Assembly (NCBI RefSeq): GCF_900107195.1 | Contig: NZ_FNPB01000002.1 | Location: 186,001 to 250,000 of the forward strand | Reading direction: 5' to 3' | DNA from: Halobellus clavatus | GTDB taxonomy: Archaea; Halobacteriota; Halobacteria; Halobacteriales; Haloferacaceae | DNA length: 64,000 nt | In this document: positions 33,511 through 42,289 of the stretch, in pieces | Layout of the letters: every line of letters begins with the position of its first letter | Numbering within the stretch: the stretch's first letter is position 1 | Position numbers and translations under genes: made by a program | The notes under the pieces: generated by a model | The model's database searches: none | Seen by the model: only the letters and a program-made list of their open reading frames with translations | Told to the model about the DNA's origin: nothing

Positions 33511-34788
33511 TCAGGCGAAGAGCTGGCGCGCGTCGTCGACGGCGTCGACGAGCGCGTCGATCTCTGATTTCGTGTTGTAGATGTAGAACGAGGCGCGCGT
33601 CGAGGCGGGCACGCCGAGTTTGTCGTGCAGCGGCTGGGTGCAGTGATCGCCCGCGCGGATGGCGACGCCGTGGTCGTTCAGGATGCTGGAGAGGTCGTGA
33701 GCGTGGACGCCGTCGAGGTTGAACGCGACCAGGCCGCCGCGGTCGTCGCCCGGCGGTCCGTAGATCTCGACGTCGTCGAACTCGCTCAACCGGTCGTAGG
33801 CGTACTCCGCGAGCAGTTCCTCGTGGGACTGCACGTTCGCCATCCCGACCTCCTCGAGGTAGTCGATCGCCGCTTCGAGGGCGATGCCCTGGGCGATGAC
33901 GGGCGTGCCGGCCTCGAACTTCCAGGGGAGGTCCTCCCACGTCGAGTCGTCGTAGGTGACACTCCGGATCATCTCGCCGCCGTAGAGGTACGGTTCCATC
34001 CCCTCCAGCAGGTGCTGTTTCCCGTAGAGGACGCCGATCCCGGTCGGCCCGAGCATCTTGTGGCCCGAGAAGGCGAAGAAGTCGGCGTCGATCTCCCCGA
34101 CGTCGACGGGGCGGGTCGGGACCGACTGCGCGCCGTCGATGAACACGTGGGCGTCGTGGTCGTGTGCCAGATCGGCCAACTCGCCGGCGGGGACGACCGT
34201 CCCGAGCGTGTTCGAGACGTGGACCGCCGAGACCATCGCGGTCGAGTCGTCGATCAGGTCCGCCGCGTGGTCCATATCCAGTCGGCCGTCGTCGTCGACC
34301 CGGATGTACTCGACGCTCGCGCCCGTCTTCTTGGCGATCTGCTGCCAGGTGACGAGCGAGGCGTGGTGTTCCATCTCGGTCAGGACGACGGTGTCGCCGG
34401 GACCGAGTTCCGCGAGGCCCCACGCGTAGGCGACGAGGTTCATCGACTCGGTCGTGTTCTTCGTGAAGATGATCTCCTCGCGCCCGTCGGCGCCGATGAA
34501 CTCCGCGACGCGGTCGTGTGCGTTCTCGTACGCCACGGAGGCCTCCTGGCTCAGGTGATGGATGCCTCGGTGGACGTTGGAGTTGTAGCCGTAGTAGTAG
34601 TCGACGATGGACTCGACGACGGACTCCGGCGTCTGACTGGTCGCCGCGTTGTCGAGATAGACGAGCGGTTGCGTGTCCGCGGAGCCTTCTCCGGGCGTTT
34701 CGATCTCCCCACCGACCATCCGGTCGAGAATCGGGAAGTCCTCCCGAATCGACGCGACGTCGAGCGGCTGCGTTTCCTGAGTTCCCAT
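33511..34788 (-). CDS. sufS: Cysteine desulfurase SufS
   Basis: 425 residues. PLP enzyme that takes sulfur from cysteine to give a persulfide for Fe-S cluster assembly. Motifs: LVYLDNAATSQTPESVV, VHRGIHHLSQEASVAYENAH, the PLP lysine in FFAFSGHKMLGPTGIGVLYG, and the catalytic Cys in IRAGDHCTQPLHDKLGVPA. The first ~45 residues extend beyond the usual start; MGTQETQPLDVASIREDFPI is kept because the upstream sequence has the promoter. The neighbouring sufU supports the assignment. Confidence 0.95.
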   Translation of the reverse strand: MGTQETQPLDVASIREDFPILDRMVGGEIETPGEGSADTQPLVYLDNAATSQTPESVVESIVDYYYGYNSNVHRGIHHLSQEASVAYENAHDRVAEFIGADGREEIIFTKNTTESMNLVAYAWGLAELGPGDTVVLTEMEHHASLVTWQQIAKKTGASVEYIRVDDDGRLDMDHAADLIDDSTAMVSAVHVSNTLGTVVPAGELADLAHDHDAHVFIDGAQSVPTRPVDVGEIDADFFAFSGHKMLGPTGIGVLYGKQHLLEGMEPYLYGGEMIRSVTYDDSTWEDLPWKFEAGTPVIAQGIALEAAIDYLEEVGMANVQSHEELLAEYAYDRLSEFDDVEIYGPPGDDRGGLVAFNLDGVHAHDLSSILNDHGVAIRAGDHCTQPLHDKLGVPASTRASFYIYNTKSEIDALVDAVDDARQLFA

Positions 34789-34888
34789 TACTGCAGTGTA
34801 ACGGCCCCAGGACTAACACGGCTTCGGTCCGCAGGACCAGGCGAAAACAGTCGTCGTTACGTTTCGAGCGTTGCCGGATCGGATCCCG

Positions 34889-35188
34889 TCACATCCACAG
34901 CAACTGCGCGTGGTGAATGCCGTCGACGACGAGGACTCGATCCTCGTCGACGATGCCGGCCTCGACGGCGACCGAGACGGCCCGTTCGCCGACGATGTTG
35001 GCGACGCTGGCGCGAGTGAGGCTATCGATCACGGCCGCTTCGCCGACGTCGTCGGCCGCTTCGCCGCCGTAGAACGTCTCGGTGACTTCGAGCGAGACGT
35101 CGCCTTCGGAGTACGTCTCGCCGAGGCACTCGGAATCACAGACCGAGACGAGCAACCCCTCCGGCGTCTGTCGTTCGCGGAGTAACAT
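34889..35188 (-). CDS. DUF424 family protein
   Basis: 99 residues from MLLRERQTPEGLLVSVCDSE, a short archaeal family of unknown function. Typical segments: CDSECLGETYSEGDVSLEVT, FYGGEAADDVGEAAVIDSLT, ASVANIVGERAVSVAVEAGI and the end GIHHAQLLWM. Its ATG overlaps the stop of the TPR gene (ATGA), so the two are coupled. Its conservation across archaea together with translation genes hints at a role in RNA or translation, but that is inference. Confidence 0.88.
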   Translation of the reverse strand: MLLRERQTPEGLLVSVCDSECLGETYSEGDVSLEVTETFYGGEAADDVGEAAVIDSLTRASVANIVGERAVSVAVEAGIVDEDRVLVVDGIHHAQLLWM

Positions 35189-36027
35189 CACCGCTCCCGC
35201 TGGCGGTCGAGGGGCGAGCCCCCGCCCTGCCGCCCCTGGCCGCCGCCACGCTGCTGCCTGCCGCGCTGTTGACCCTGCTGTCCCTCCTGGCCTTGCTCGA
35301 TCAGTTCCTGTTCGCGCTCCTGACGCAGTTCGTCGGCCTGCTCTTGCGTCTGCTCGGCCTCCTCGTCGCGGCCGAGTTCTTCGAGAGCGCGGGCCTTCTC
35401 TTCGAGCACGTCGGCGGTGCGCATCCCGAGGCGGATGGCGTTGTCGAAGGCGTTGACCGCGTCCTCCTCGAGGCCGCGCTCCCGGAGGAAGAAGCCGCGG
35501 TTGTACCACGCCTGCGGGAAGCGCGGATCGATCTCGACCGCGCGCTCGGCGTGGCGCAGCGCCGCTTCGATCTCGCCGGCGTTCCACAGCGCGTACGCGA
35601 GGTTGGTCTCTGCGGAGGCGGCGTGTTCGGACTCGTCGTCGATTCGGAGCGCCTCGCGGTAGGCCCCGATGGCCTCGTCCCACTCTTCGAGTTCGGCGTG
35701 GGCCGCGCCCTTGTTGACCCGTGCCTCCTGCGCCTCGAGGGAGTCGTCGTCGGCGAACTGCGCGGCGCGCTCGAACGTCTCGGTTGCCGCCTCGAAGCGG
35801 TTGATCTGCATATACGAGAGCCCGACGTCGATGAGTTGTTCGACGTCGACTTCGTCGGAGGCGATGTTTCGCCGGTCGAGTTCGTCGGTGACGACGCGGG
35901 TGTCCACGGGGTCGACCTTCGCCGGGTCGATCTTTAGCTCGGGCGGGTCCAGCGTGAACTCCTCGTAGTCCTCGTCGAATCCCTGGCCCGAGGAGAACTC
36001 GTGGTCGTCGCGCTCGCCGTCTGTCAT
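35188..36027 (-). CDS. Tetratricopeptide-repeat (TPR) protein
   Basis: 279 residues from MTDGERDDHEFSSGQGFDED. After an acidic N terminus come four or more TPR units: LIDVGLSYMQINRFEAATET, ARVNKGAAHAELEEWDEAIG, ETNLAYALWNAGEIEAALRH and QAWYNRGFFLRERGLEEDAV. The last ~45 residues are Gln/Gly/Arg-rich and probably disordered. TPR arrays bind partner proteins; no partner is evident. It is the first gene of a coupled pair with DUF424 and is divergent from thpR. Confidence 0.88.
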   Translation of the reverse strand: MTDGERDDHEFSSGQGFDEDYEEFTLDPPELKIDPAKVDPVDTRVVTDELDRRNIASDEVDVEQLIDVGLSYMQINRFEAATETFERAAQFADDDSLEAQEARVNKGAAHAELEEWDEAIGAYREALRIDDESEHAASAETNLAYALWNAGEIEAALRHAERAVEIDPRFPQAWYNRGFFLRERGLEEDAVNAFDNAIRLGMRTADVLEEKARALEELGRDEEAEQTQEQADELRQEREQELIEQGQEGQQGQQRGRQQRGGGQGRQGGGSPLDRQRER

Positions 36028-36102
36028 ACTGTTGGATTCACGGCCGGGACGGTTAAGCACTACGTCACGACCTTCTTGATCTGCGGTTCCGTACGCGTGC
36101 GT

Positions 36103-36663
36103 ATGCGCCTCTTCGTCAGCATTGACCTCCCGGATCGCCTCGCCGAAGCGGTCGCCGACGCACAGGCGCGGTTCGCCGACGCCGACGGCCTCCGATTCGT
36201 CGCCCCCGAGCAGGCGCACCTGACGCTGTTCTTCCTCGGCGACACGGACCCCGACCGCCTCGACAGCGTGGAGGCGGCGCTCGACCCCGCCGTCGCCGAT
36301 ACCGAGGTGAAGCCGTTCGAACTCCGCGTCGGCGGCTTCGGCGTCTTCCCCGCCCTCGAATACATCAGCGTCGTGTGGGCCGGCGTCCGCGAGGGCAGCG
36401 GCGCGGCGGAGACGACCCGGCTCAACGCCGCCGTCGCGGACGAACTCACCGCGCTGGGCTTCGAGGACGACGAGCACGAGTTCACCCCGCACGTGACGCT
36501 GGCGCGGATGGACGACGCCCGCGGGAAGGGGCTCGTCCAGGACGTCGTCCGCGACACCGATCCCGACATCGGGGCGTTCGAGGCGACCGAGATCCAGCTG
36601 AAAGAGAGCACGCTCACCGACGCCGGACCGGAATACGACACCGTCGCCGCGTTCGAACTCTGA
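36103..36663 (+). CDS. thpR: RNA 2',3'-cyclic phosphodiesterase ThpR
   Basis: 186 residues from MRLFVSIDLPDRLAEAVADA. 2H phosphoesterase; it opens 2',3'-cyclic ends on RNA and can join tRNA halves in vitro. Both catalytic HxTx motifs are present: EQAHLTLFFLG near residue 40 and FTPHVTLARMDD near residue 128. The middle strand FELRVGGFGVFPALEYISVV is typical. A TATA box cannot be placed with confidence. The second copy of the hairpin element begins one base after its stop codon. Confidence 0.93.
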   Translation: MRLFVSIDLPDRLAEAVADAQARFADADGLRFVAPEQAHLTLFFLGDTDPDRLDSVEAALDPAVADTEVKPFELRVGGFGVFPALEYISVVWAGVREGSGAAETTRLNAAVADELTALGFEDDEHEFTPHVTLARMDDARGKGLVQDVVRDTDPDIGAFEATEIQLKESTLTDAGPEYDTVAAFEL

Positions 36664-36664
36664 T

Positions 36665-36741
36665 ACTGGGTACTCTCACTTTCACCGCCAAGCGCTCCCC
36701 CCGTTGACGGTGCCCGGCGGTAAGAGGCGAGAGTACCCAGT
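36665..36741. repeat. Dispersed hairpin element, copy 2
   Basis: Outer arms ACTGGGTACTCTC (36665-36677) and its exact complement (36729-36741); inner arms ACCGCC (36684-36689) and GGCGGT (36716-36721). Read on the minus strand it aligns with copy 1 (2728-2806) over almost its whole length; where copy 1 has GAT/ATC in the stem this copy has GGG/CCC, so pairing is kept. It starts one base after the thpR stop and ends 31 bases before the stop of the convergent transporter gene. Confidence 0.85.
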
Positions 36742-36771
36742 CTGCGTCCACGCCGTCGGCCGCTTCGGGCC

Positions 36772-37704
36772 TCATTCCGTCCCGAACGGGCCGATCCGGT
36801 CGTCGCGCCACCGCCGCAGCTCGGCGCGGAGCGCGCGCCGCTTCACCAGGACGAACCCGACGACGATGATCCCGAACCCGAGGACCGTCTGGCGGGAGAG
36901 TGCCTCGCCGAGCGCGAGCCACCCCGAGACCGCGGCGAAGATCGGAATGACGTACTCTAAGAGGCTCACCTGAATCGGCCCCACCCGACGAAGCAGCCAG
37001 AAGTACAGCGCGAAGCCCCCGGCTCCGGCGACGACCGCGAGGTAGGCCAGTGACGCGACGGCGGTCGGCGTCCAGACCGGATCGGCGAGCGACTCCGTGG
37101 GGAGCGCGGCGCTCGTCGCGTGGAGCGTGACCGCGCCGACGAGCATCATCCACGCCTGCTCGGAGACGGTCGGCATCGTCGTCGGTGCGTCGTGGGTCCC
37201 GACCGCACCGACAGCGAACGTGATGGCCGACCCGAGGACGAGCGCTACCCCGCGGAGGTCGGCGGCTGCCAGGTTCGACGGATCGGGGTTCGCGATGGTG
37301 ACGACGCCGGCGAACCCGAGGCCGACGCCCAGGAGGCCGACCGGGGAGAGCCGCTCTGCCGACGTGGATAGACGGACGAGCGCGGGCGTGAGCACCGGGA
37401 TCAACCCCAGGAGGACGGCGGCGACCGCGCTGGTGACGTACTGCTGGCCGGCGAAGAGGAACGCGTGGTGGACGCCGACGAGTAAGACGCCGCCCGTCAG
37501 GATCGGCCGCCACTCGGGGCCCGTCGGTCGGAGCCGCTCGCCGCGCCACAGCGCCAGTCCGAGGAGGACGGCGGCCGCGACGTCGAAGCGATAGGCTGCG
37601 AAGAGGACCGGCGGGATCCACGCCAGGCCCGCTTTCGTCACCATAAACGCGGTCCCCCAGAGTGCGGCGACGAGGAGGAACGCGGCGACCGTGCGGGTAT
37701 CCAT
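36772..37704 (-). CDS. EamA-type (DMT) transporter
   Basis: 310 residues from [20 protein letters not shown]. Ten transmembrane segments in two EamA repeats, the layout of drug/metabolite transporters. Typical motifs: [20 protein letters not shown] in the first helix, [20 protein letters not shown] in repeat one and [20 protein letters not shown] in repeat two. The C terminus is short and Arg-rich, facing the cytoplasm. Substrate unknown. It converges with thpR across the hairpin element. Confidence 0.88.
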   Translation of the reverse strand: MDTRTVAAFLLVAALWGTAFMVTKAGLAWIPPVLFAAYRFDVAAAVLLGLALWRGERLRPTGPEWRPILTGGVLLVGVHHAFLFAGQQYVTSAVAAVLLGLIPVLTPALVRLSTSAERLSPVGLLGVGLGFAGVVTIANPDPSNLAAADLRGVALVLGSAITFAVGAVGTHDAPTTMPTVSEQAWMMLVGAVTLHATSAALPTESLADPVWTPTAVASLAYLAVVAGAGGFALYFWLLRRVGPIQVSLLEYVIPIFAAVSGWLALGEALSRQTVLGFGIIVVGFVLVKRRALRAELRRWRDDRIGPFGTE

Positions 37705-37812
37705 TGCTGCCGAGGAGGCGGTCGCCCGTGTTGAATCACTCGAAACGCACCCGGGTTGCGGCCGCGTCCGCACCTGTCAGGGACTGACGCGGCCGCGGCG
37801 TCGAAGGAACAA

Positions 37813-37821
37813 GATTTTATG
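37813..37821 (+). promoter_or_regulatory. TATA box of the rpl39e cluster
   Basis: GATTTTATG is centred 30 bases before the ATG of rpl39e and should drive the ribosomal protein/aIF6 cluster. Confidence 0.6.
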
Positions 37822-37846
37822 CGGTCCGGGGGTAGAAGCGGGCACT

Positions 37847-37999
37847 ATGGGTAAGAAATCGAAGGCCAAGAAGAAGCGCCTCGGCAAACTGGAGCGACAG
37901 AACTCGCGCGTTCCGGCCTGGGTGATGATGAAGACGGATATGGAAGTGACGCGGAACCCCAAGCGCCGCAACTGGCGGCGAAGTGACACGGACGAGTAA
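37847..37999 (+). CDS. rpl39e: 50S ribosomal protein L39e
   Basis: 50 residues, very basic for this genome: [40 protein letters not shown] and [10 protein letters not shown]39e sits in the large-subunit exit tunnel. The length and sequence match archaeal L39e. It is followed 2 bases later by rpl31e and then eif6, the typical archaeal order, so the genes form one unit. Confidence 0.95.
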   Translation: MGKKSKAKKKRLGKLERQNSRVPAWVMMKTDMEVTRNPKRRNWRRSDTDE

Positions 38000-38001
38000 G
38001 G

Positions 38002-38280
38002 ATGAGCGCAAGCGACTTCGAAGAGCGCGTCATCACGGTTCCGCTCCGGGACGTCAAGGCCGTCCCCGCCCACGAACAGGCGGGACGCGCGATGTCTCTG
38101 ATCCGCGAGCACCTCGCACAGCACTTCAAGGTGGACGAAGACGCCGTTCGTCTGGACCCCGCGATCAACGAGACCGTGTGGGCGAAGGGCAGCCAGAAGC
38201 CCCCGAGCAAGCTTCGCGTTCGCGCCGCCCGATTCGACGAGGACGGCGAGTCCATCGTCGAGGCGGAGCCGGCCGAATAG
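38002..38280 (+). CDS. rpl31e: 50S ribosomal protein L31e
   Basis: 92 residues, large-subunit protein near the tunnel exit. [20 protein letters not shown], then [20 protein letters not shown] and [20 protein letters not shown] match L31e. It starts 2 bases after rpl39e and the next gene begins 1 base after its stop. The acidic C terminus ([10 protein letters not shown]) is a halophilic adaptation. Confidence 0.96.
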   Translation: MSASDFEERVITVPLRDVKAVPAHEQAGRAMSLIREHLAQHFKVDEDAVRLDPAINETVWAKGSQKPPSKLRVRAARFDEDGESIVEAEPAE

Positions 38281-38281
38281 C

Positions 38282-38947
38282 GTGCTCCGCGCCTCCTTCG
38301 CCGGGTCGCCGTACGTCGGAGTTTTCGCCCGCGCGACGGACCACGTCCTCATCGTACGTTCAGACGCCGACGACGACGTCGTCGACGCGATGGCCGAGGA
38401 ACTTGCGGTCCCGGCAGTGGCGACGACTGTCGGCGGTTCCGGGACCGTCGGCGCACTCGCAGCCGGCAACGAGAACGGGATCCTGCTGACCAGCCAGGCG
38501 ACAGAGCGTGAGAAGGAGGCGATCGAATCGGCGGCGGACCTCCCCGTGGCCGAGCTTCCGGGGACGATCAACGCCGCGGGGAACGTCGTCCTCGCGAACG
38601 ACTACGGGGCCTACGTTCACCCCGACCTCTCCGAGGACGCCGTCGCGGCCGTCGAGTCGACGCTCGACGTCCCCGCGGAGTACGGCCAACTCGCGGACGT
38701 CCAGACCGTGGGCACGGCCGCCGTCGTGACCAACGAGGGCGCGCTGTGTCACCCCAAGTCCAGAGAGCCCGAACTGGAGGCGCTGGAAGACCACCTCGAC
38801 GTGCGCGCCGACATCGGGACAGTCAACTACGGCGCGCCGCTCGTCGGCTCCGGCCTCGTCGGCAACTCCTCCGGCTACGTCGCCGGTGAGGACACGACCG
38901 GGCCGGAGCTGAGCCGGATCGAGGACGCGCTCGGCTATCTGGACTGA
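38282..38947 (+). CDS. eif6: Translation initiation factor aIF6
   Basis: 221 residues from a GTG start. Anti-association factor that binds the large ribosomal subunit and is released late in maturation. The five-fold beta/alpha propeller repeat is visible: [60 protein letters not shown] and [20 protein letters not shown]. It follows rpl31e directly, in the conserved archaeal cluster. Confidence 0.95.
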   Translation: MLRASFAGSPYVGVFARATDHVLIVRSDADDDVVDAMAEELAVPAVATTVGGSGTVGALAAGNENGILLTSQATEREKEAIESAADLPVAELPGTINAAGNVVLANDYGAYVHPDLSEDAVAAVESTLDVPAEYGQLADVQTVGTAAVVTNEGALCHPKSREPELEALEDHLDVRADIGTVNYGAPLVGSGLVGNSSGYVAGEDTTGPELSRIEDALGYLD

Positions 38948-39064
38948 GGGCTCCGCGAGGCTATTCTGTCGAGCCCCTTGAGAGCCGCTCTCGCGCCGTA
39001 TTCCGCGCCGGATTCTGCGGTCCGAGTAGGAAGATACTTCCCGTTCGCTCGGGTATCAGAGAGT

Positions 39065-39256
39065 ATGAGTCAATTCGCAGTGAGCGGCCGGTTCCAGAGC
39101 CGCGACGGGTTCAGCGAGTTCAGCACGACCGTGGAGGCCCCCAACGAGGACGTCGCCACCGAGCGCGTCTACACCGACATCGGGAGCCAGCACGGCCTGA
39201 AGCGAACCCAGATCGAGATCGACGACGTCGCCGCAGCAGCGGAGGCCACAGCATGA
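39065..39256 (+). CDS. rplX: 50S ribosomal protein L18Ae (LX)
   Basis: 63 residues from MSQFAVSGRFQSRDGFSEFS; the longer open frame upstream is excluded since the family starts here. Motifs VEAPNEDVATERVYTDIGSQ and HGLKRTQIEIDDV match LX. Its last bases overlap the pfdA start (ATGA), so pfdA is translationally coupled to it. Confidence 0.93.
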   Translation: MSQFAVSGRFQSRDGFSEFSTTVEAPNEDVATERVYTDIGSQHGLKRTQIEIDDVAAAAEATA

Positions 39257-39729
39257 TGGGCGGCGGTGGCGGCGGTGGCGGCCAGCAGCAACTACAGCAG
39301 CTCTCCCAAGAACTGCAGGCGATCGACGAAGAGATCGAGGCGCTGCAGTCCGACGTCGAAGACCTCCAGACCGAGCAGACCGAGATCGACGAGGCCATCG
39401 AGGCGATCCAGACGCTCGAGAGCGGATCGACCGTGCAGGTGCCGCTCGGCGGCGGCGCGTACGTCCGCGCAGAGGTTCAGGACATCGACGAGATCATCGT
39501 CGGGCTCGGCGCCGATTTCGCGGCCGAGCAGTCCGCTGAGGACGCCGTCGCGGCGCTGGAGACGAAGCGCGACGCGCTCGACGACCGCATCGAGGAGGTC
39601 CGCGAGGACATCGACGAACTCGAAGACGAGAGTTCCGAACTCGAACAGCAGGCCCAGCAGATGCAGCAGCAGATGCAGCAACAGCAGATGCAGCAGATGC
39701 AGCAGATGCAGGGCGACGAAGACGAGTAA
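39253..39729 (+). CDS. pfdA: Prefoldin alpha subunit
   Basis: 158 residues. Jellyfish-shaped co-chaperone that hands unfolded proteins to the thermosome. N-terminal Gly-rich MMGGGGGGGGQQQLQQLSQE, first coiled coil to about residue 55 (ELQAIDEEIEALQSDVEDLQ), beta hairpins GSTVQVPLGGGAYVRAEV and DEIIVGLGADFAAEQSAEDA, second coiled coil, then a Gln/Met-rich tail of repeats. The tail may be variable in length. Coupled to rplX by a 4-base overlap. Confidence 0.95.
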   Translation: MMGGGGGGGGQQQLQQLSQELQAIDEEIEALQSDVEDLQTEQTEIDEAIEAIQTLESGSTVQVPLGGGAYVRAEVQDIDEIIVGLGADFAAEQSAEDAVAALETKRDALDDRIEEVREDIDELEDESSELEQQAQQMQQQMQQQQMQQMQQMQGDEDE

Positions 39730-39770
39730 CGTCGGCGAACGCGATTTGCGCTACGACTGACGGGACCGAC

Positions 39771-39807
39771 CGCTATCGGCGCTGCACGCCCGTTCCCGCC
39801 GGTAGCG
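39771..39807 (+). terminator. Hairpin between pfdA and ftsY
   Basis: CGCTATCGGCG (39771-39781) pairs with CGCCGGTAGCG (39797-39807), 11 bp with one U-G pair, loop of 15. It could be a weak terminator or RNA-stability element; no T-run follows. Confidence 0.4.
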
Positions 39808-39831
39808 ACCACCCACCAGCGGCAGACCACT

Positions 39832-41094
39832 ATGTTCGACGGACTGAAGAACAAACTCAATAGTTTCCGCGAGGACGTCGAGGAGACCGCCGAAGAGAAG
39901 GAAGCCGCCGAGTCGGAGACACCGTCGGACCACGACGCCTCTGACGAATCGGCGTCCGATGCGGCCGACGCCCCGGAATCGACCGAGAGCGACGCGGCCG
40001 CGTCGAGTGACGCTGGCGACGCGTCGGGCGACCCCGACGACGCCGGGCACCCCGACGAGGCCGCCCCGTCTGCGGCTGCGGACCCCTCCGAGAGCGACGC
40101 ATCCGGCGCCGATGAGGACGCAGCGCCACCGACGGCCGGAGACGGCCTCGCGGCCGACGAGGCGGCGGCCGCGCTCGAAGAAGAGACCGACGAAGAGAGC
40201 GGTCCGAGCCGACTGCAGCGCGCCGCGGCGTTCGCCACGGGGAAGGTCATCATCGAGGAAGACGACCTCGAAGACCCGCTGTGGAACCTCGAGATGGCGC
40301 TCCTCGAGAGCGACGTCGAGATGAACGTCGCCGAGGAGATCCTCGACACCGTCCGCGAGAAGATGGTGGGCGAGACCCGGGCACAGGTCCAGACCACGGG
40401 CGAACTCGCCGAGAGCGCGTTGCACGACGCGCTCTACGACGTCATCAGCGTGGGTCAGTTCGACTTCGAAGAGCGCATCGCCGACGCCGAGAAGCCGGTC
40501 ACGATCGTATTCACCGGGGTCAACGGCGTCGGAAAGACCACGAGCATCGCGAAGATGGCACGCTATTTCGAGGCGCGAGACCGCTCTGTCGTCCTCGCGA
40601 ACGGTGACACCTACCGCGCCGGCGCGAACGAACAACTCCAGAAGCACGCCGACAACCTCGATCAGAAGCTCATCTCACACGAGCAGGGCGGCGACCCTGC
40701 CGCGGTCCTGTACGACGCCGTCGAGTACGCCGAGGCCAACGACATCGACGTCGTCCTCGGCGATACGGCTGGTCGGCTCCACACCTCGAACGACCTGATG
40801 GCCCAGCTGGAGAAGATCGACCGCGTCGTCGATCCCGATATGACGCTGTTCGTCGACGAGGCCGTCGCCGGGCAGGACGCCGTCGAGCGGGCGAAGCAGT
40901 TCAACGACGCCGCCGAGATCGACGGCGCGGTCCTGACGAAGGCCGACGCCGACTCCAACGGCGGCGCAGCCATCTCGATCGCGTACGTCACGGGCAAGCC
41001 CATCCTCTTTCTCGGCACCGGGCAGGGCTACGACGACCTCGAACGCTTCGACCCCGATCGGATGGTCGATCGGCTCGTCGGCGGCGACGAGTAG
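39832..41094 (+). CDS. ftsY: Signal recognition particle receptor FtsY
   Basis: 420 residues. SRP receptor GTPase at the membrane that accepts ribosome-nascent chain complexes. A long acidic N-terminal region (about 30-135, rich in Asp, Ala, Ser) is followed by the N domain and the G domain: FTGVNGVGKTTSIAKMARYF (G1), VVLGDTAGRLHTSNDLMAQL (G3 region), VLTKADADSNGGAAISIAYV (G4) and FLGTGQGYDDLERFDPDRMV. It ends with an imperfect 30-bp tandem repeat starting at its stop codon. ffh follows after two genes. Confidence 0.95.
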   Translation: MFDGLKNKLNSFREDVEETAEEKEAAESETPSDHDASDESASDAADAPESTESDAAASSDAGDASGDPDDAGHPDEAAPSAAADPSESDASGADEDAAPPTAGDGLAADEAAAALEEETDEESGPSRLQRAAAFATGKVIIEEDDLEDPLWNLEMALLESDVEMNVAEEILDTVREKMVGETRAQVQTTGELAESALHDALYDVISVGQFDFEERIADAEKPVTIVFTGVNGVGKTTSIAKMARYFEARDRSVVLANGDTYRAGANEQLQKHADNLDQKLISHEQGGDPAAVLYDAVEYAEANDIDVVLGDTAGRLHTSNDLMAQLEKIDRVVDPDMTLFVDEAVAGQDAVERAKQFNDAAEIDGAVLTKADADSNGGAAISIAYVTGKPILFLGTGQGYDDLERFDPDRMVDRLVGGDE

Positions 41095-41239
41095 CCGTCC
41101 CATCGGACCTCCGACCCTGAACCGTCCTCTCGTTGGGTCGCTGAGTGTGAGCCGTCCTCCCGTCGGGTCGCTGAGTGGCAATCGCTCTCTCGTCGGATCT
41201 CCGACGGTGAGTCGTCGTCTCGTCGACCCTCCGGTTACG
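41094..41239. repeat. Degenerate 30-bp tandem repeat after ftsY
   Basis: Five units of about 30 bases: 41094-41120 (partial), 41121-41150, 41151-41180, 41181-41210, 41211-41239. The common core is roughly xCCGTCCTCxCGTCGGxTCxCTGAGTG. The first unit begins at the last base of the ftsY stop codon. Antisense to it, a frame encodes a repeated SDPTxGRLTL peptide, but this continues through antisense ftsY and is not called. Confidence 0.7.
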
Positions 41240-41259
41240 CGTCGCTGTCGGCTGTCCGA

Positions 41260-41517
41260 CTAGGCGTCGCCGTCCGACTGGAACGGCTCGCCGACTGCCG
41301 ATCTGGGGAGGAGACTCAGGAATTCCAGTTCGAGGTCGTCGCGCGAGGTGAATCGGTCGGTGGCCGATCGTTCGAGTACGTCGCCGACGCTGACCGATCC
41401 CTCAGCGAGGCGCACCGTCACGTCACCGCACTCGCCAGCGGCCCGCCGCGGCGAGAGCGGGTACTCGAGTGCGTCGAAGACGGTGCCGATCCGGTTGAGT
41501 TTGATCGATTCTGTCAC
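41260..41517 (-). CDS. Short DUF5789-like protein
   Basis: 85 residues from a GTG start. KLNRIGTVFDALEYPLSPRR, then VRLAEGSVSVGDVLERSATD and RFTSRDDLELEFLSLLPRSA, the layout of the DUF5789 family also present at 15581-15865. It lacks the C-terminal YYSDRD part of that relative. A clear TATA region (minus strand, AATAAATATATA near 41540-41551) lies about 28 bases upstream. It sits between ftsY and the LysE gene, on the opposite strand. Confidence 0.7.
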   Translation of the reverse strand: MTESIKLNRIGTVFDALEYPLSPRRAAGECGDVTVRLAEGSVSVGDVLERSATDRFTSRDDLELEFLSLLPRSAVGEPFQSDGDA

Positions 41518-41539
41518 GCTACTCGTACGCCGCCAACAA

Positions 41540-41551
41540 TAATAAATATAT
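41540..41551 (-). promoter_or_regulatory. TATA region of the DUF5789-like gene
   Basis: AATAAATATATA on the plus strand gives a strong minus-strand TATA box, centred about 28 bases before the GTG start at 41517. The AT-rich character resembles that of the DUF5789 promoter at 15446-15556. Confidence 0.6.
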
Positions 41552-41602
41552 ATGATAATTTCTGGCGGCTCACCGGAAGCGGGAGCGCGGAGCCAGCGGC
41601 CG

Positions 41603-42226
41603 TCACTCGACCGCGAGCGCCAGGCCGAGCGTGATCATCGCGCCGCCGCCGACCCAACTCAACCGGGAGGTTGTGGTCGAGGCGGTGAGCAGCGAGCCCA
41701 CGCGCCCCGAGGCGACCGCGACGATGCCCAGATACGCCGCCGTCAGGGTGGCGTACGTCGCGCCGAGGACGAGCATCCGACTCGTGGCACCGGGGGCCGA
41801 CCCCGCGAACCCCGGGAGAAACGCGAGGAAGAACAGCGCCACCTTCGGGTTCAGGACGTTGACCAGGACGCCCCGCCGGAAACTCCCTGTGGCGTCCGCG
41901 GTCGGCCCGTCGGCGTCGGCGGCGTCGCCGAATTCGTCGTTCCGGATCGCCTGTACGCCGAGGGAGGCGAGGTAGACCGCGCCGGCGTACTTCACGACGC
42001 GGTAGGCGGCCGGCGCGGCACGGAGCAGCGCGGCGAGGCCGAGCGTCGCCGCGGCCGTATGGAGGAGCACGCCCGTCGCGATCCCGAACGCCGAGCGGAC
42101 GCCGGCGTCGCGGCTCTGGATCCCCCGCGCGAGGACGTACATCGTGTCTGGACCGGGCGTGAGAATGAGCGCGACGGCGGCCGCACAGAACGCGAGGTAG
42201 GTGGCGGGGCCCGGAAGGAGCGCCAT
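41603..42226 (-). CDS. LysE/RhtB family translocator
   Basis: 207 residues from MALLPGPATYLAFCAAAVAL; the longer frame continuing upstream is antisense to ffh and is rejected. Six transmembrane segments. Family motif ILTPGPDTMYVLARGIQSRD in the first loop, then RRGVLVNVLNPKVALFFLAF and ATSRMLVLGATYATLTAAYL. These exporters remove excess amino acids such as lysine, homoserine or threonine. Substrate unknown. Confidence 0.9.
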   Translation of the reverse strand: MALLPGPATYLAFCAAAVALILTPGPDTMYVLARGIQSRDAGVRSAFGIATGVLLHTAAATLGLAALLRAAPAAYRVVKYAGAVYLASLGVQAIRNDEFGDAADADGPTADATGSFRRGVLVNVLNPKVALFFLAFLPGFAGSAPGATSRMLVLGATYATLTAAYLGIVAVASGRVGSLLTASTTTSRLSWVGGGAMITLGLALAVE

Positions 42227-42289
42227 CACGAGTGCGTCGGCGGCCCCGCAGAAAAAGCCTTTACACGGCCGGTGGCGTAGAGACGGGTA

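Noticed and set aside
40675-41181. Minus-strand frame encoding a repeated SDPTxGRLTL peptide over the 30-bp repeats
   Set aside because: The peptide repeat just reflects the tandem DNA repeat, and the frame continues through antisense ftsY with no start or promoter.
41094-41239. Tandem repeats considered as a CRISPR array
   Set aside because: Units are contiguous and degenerate with no unique spacers, and no cas genes are present.
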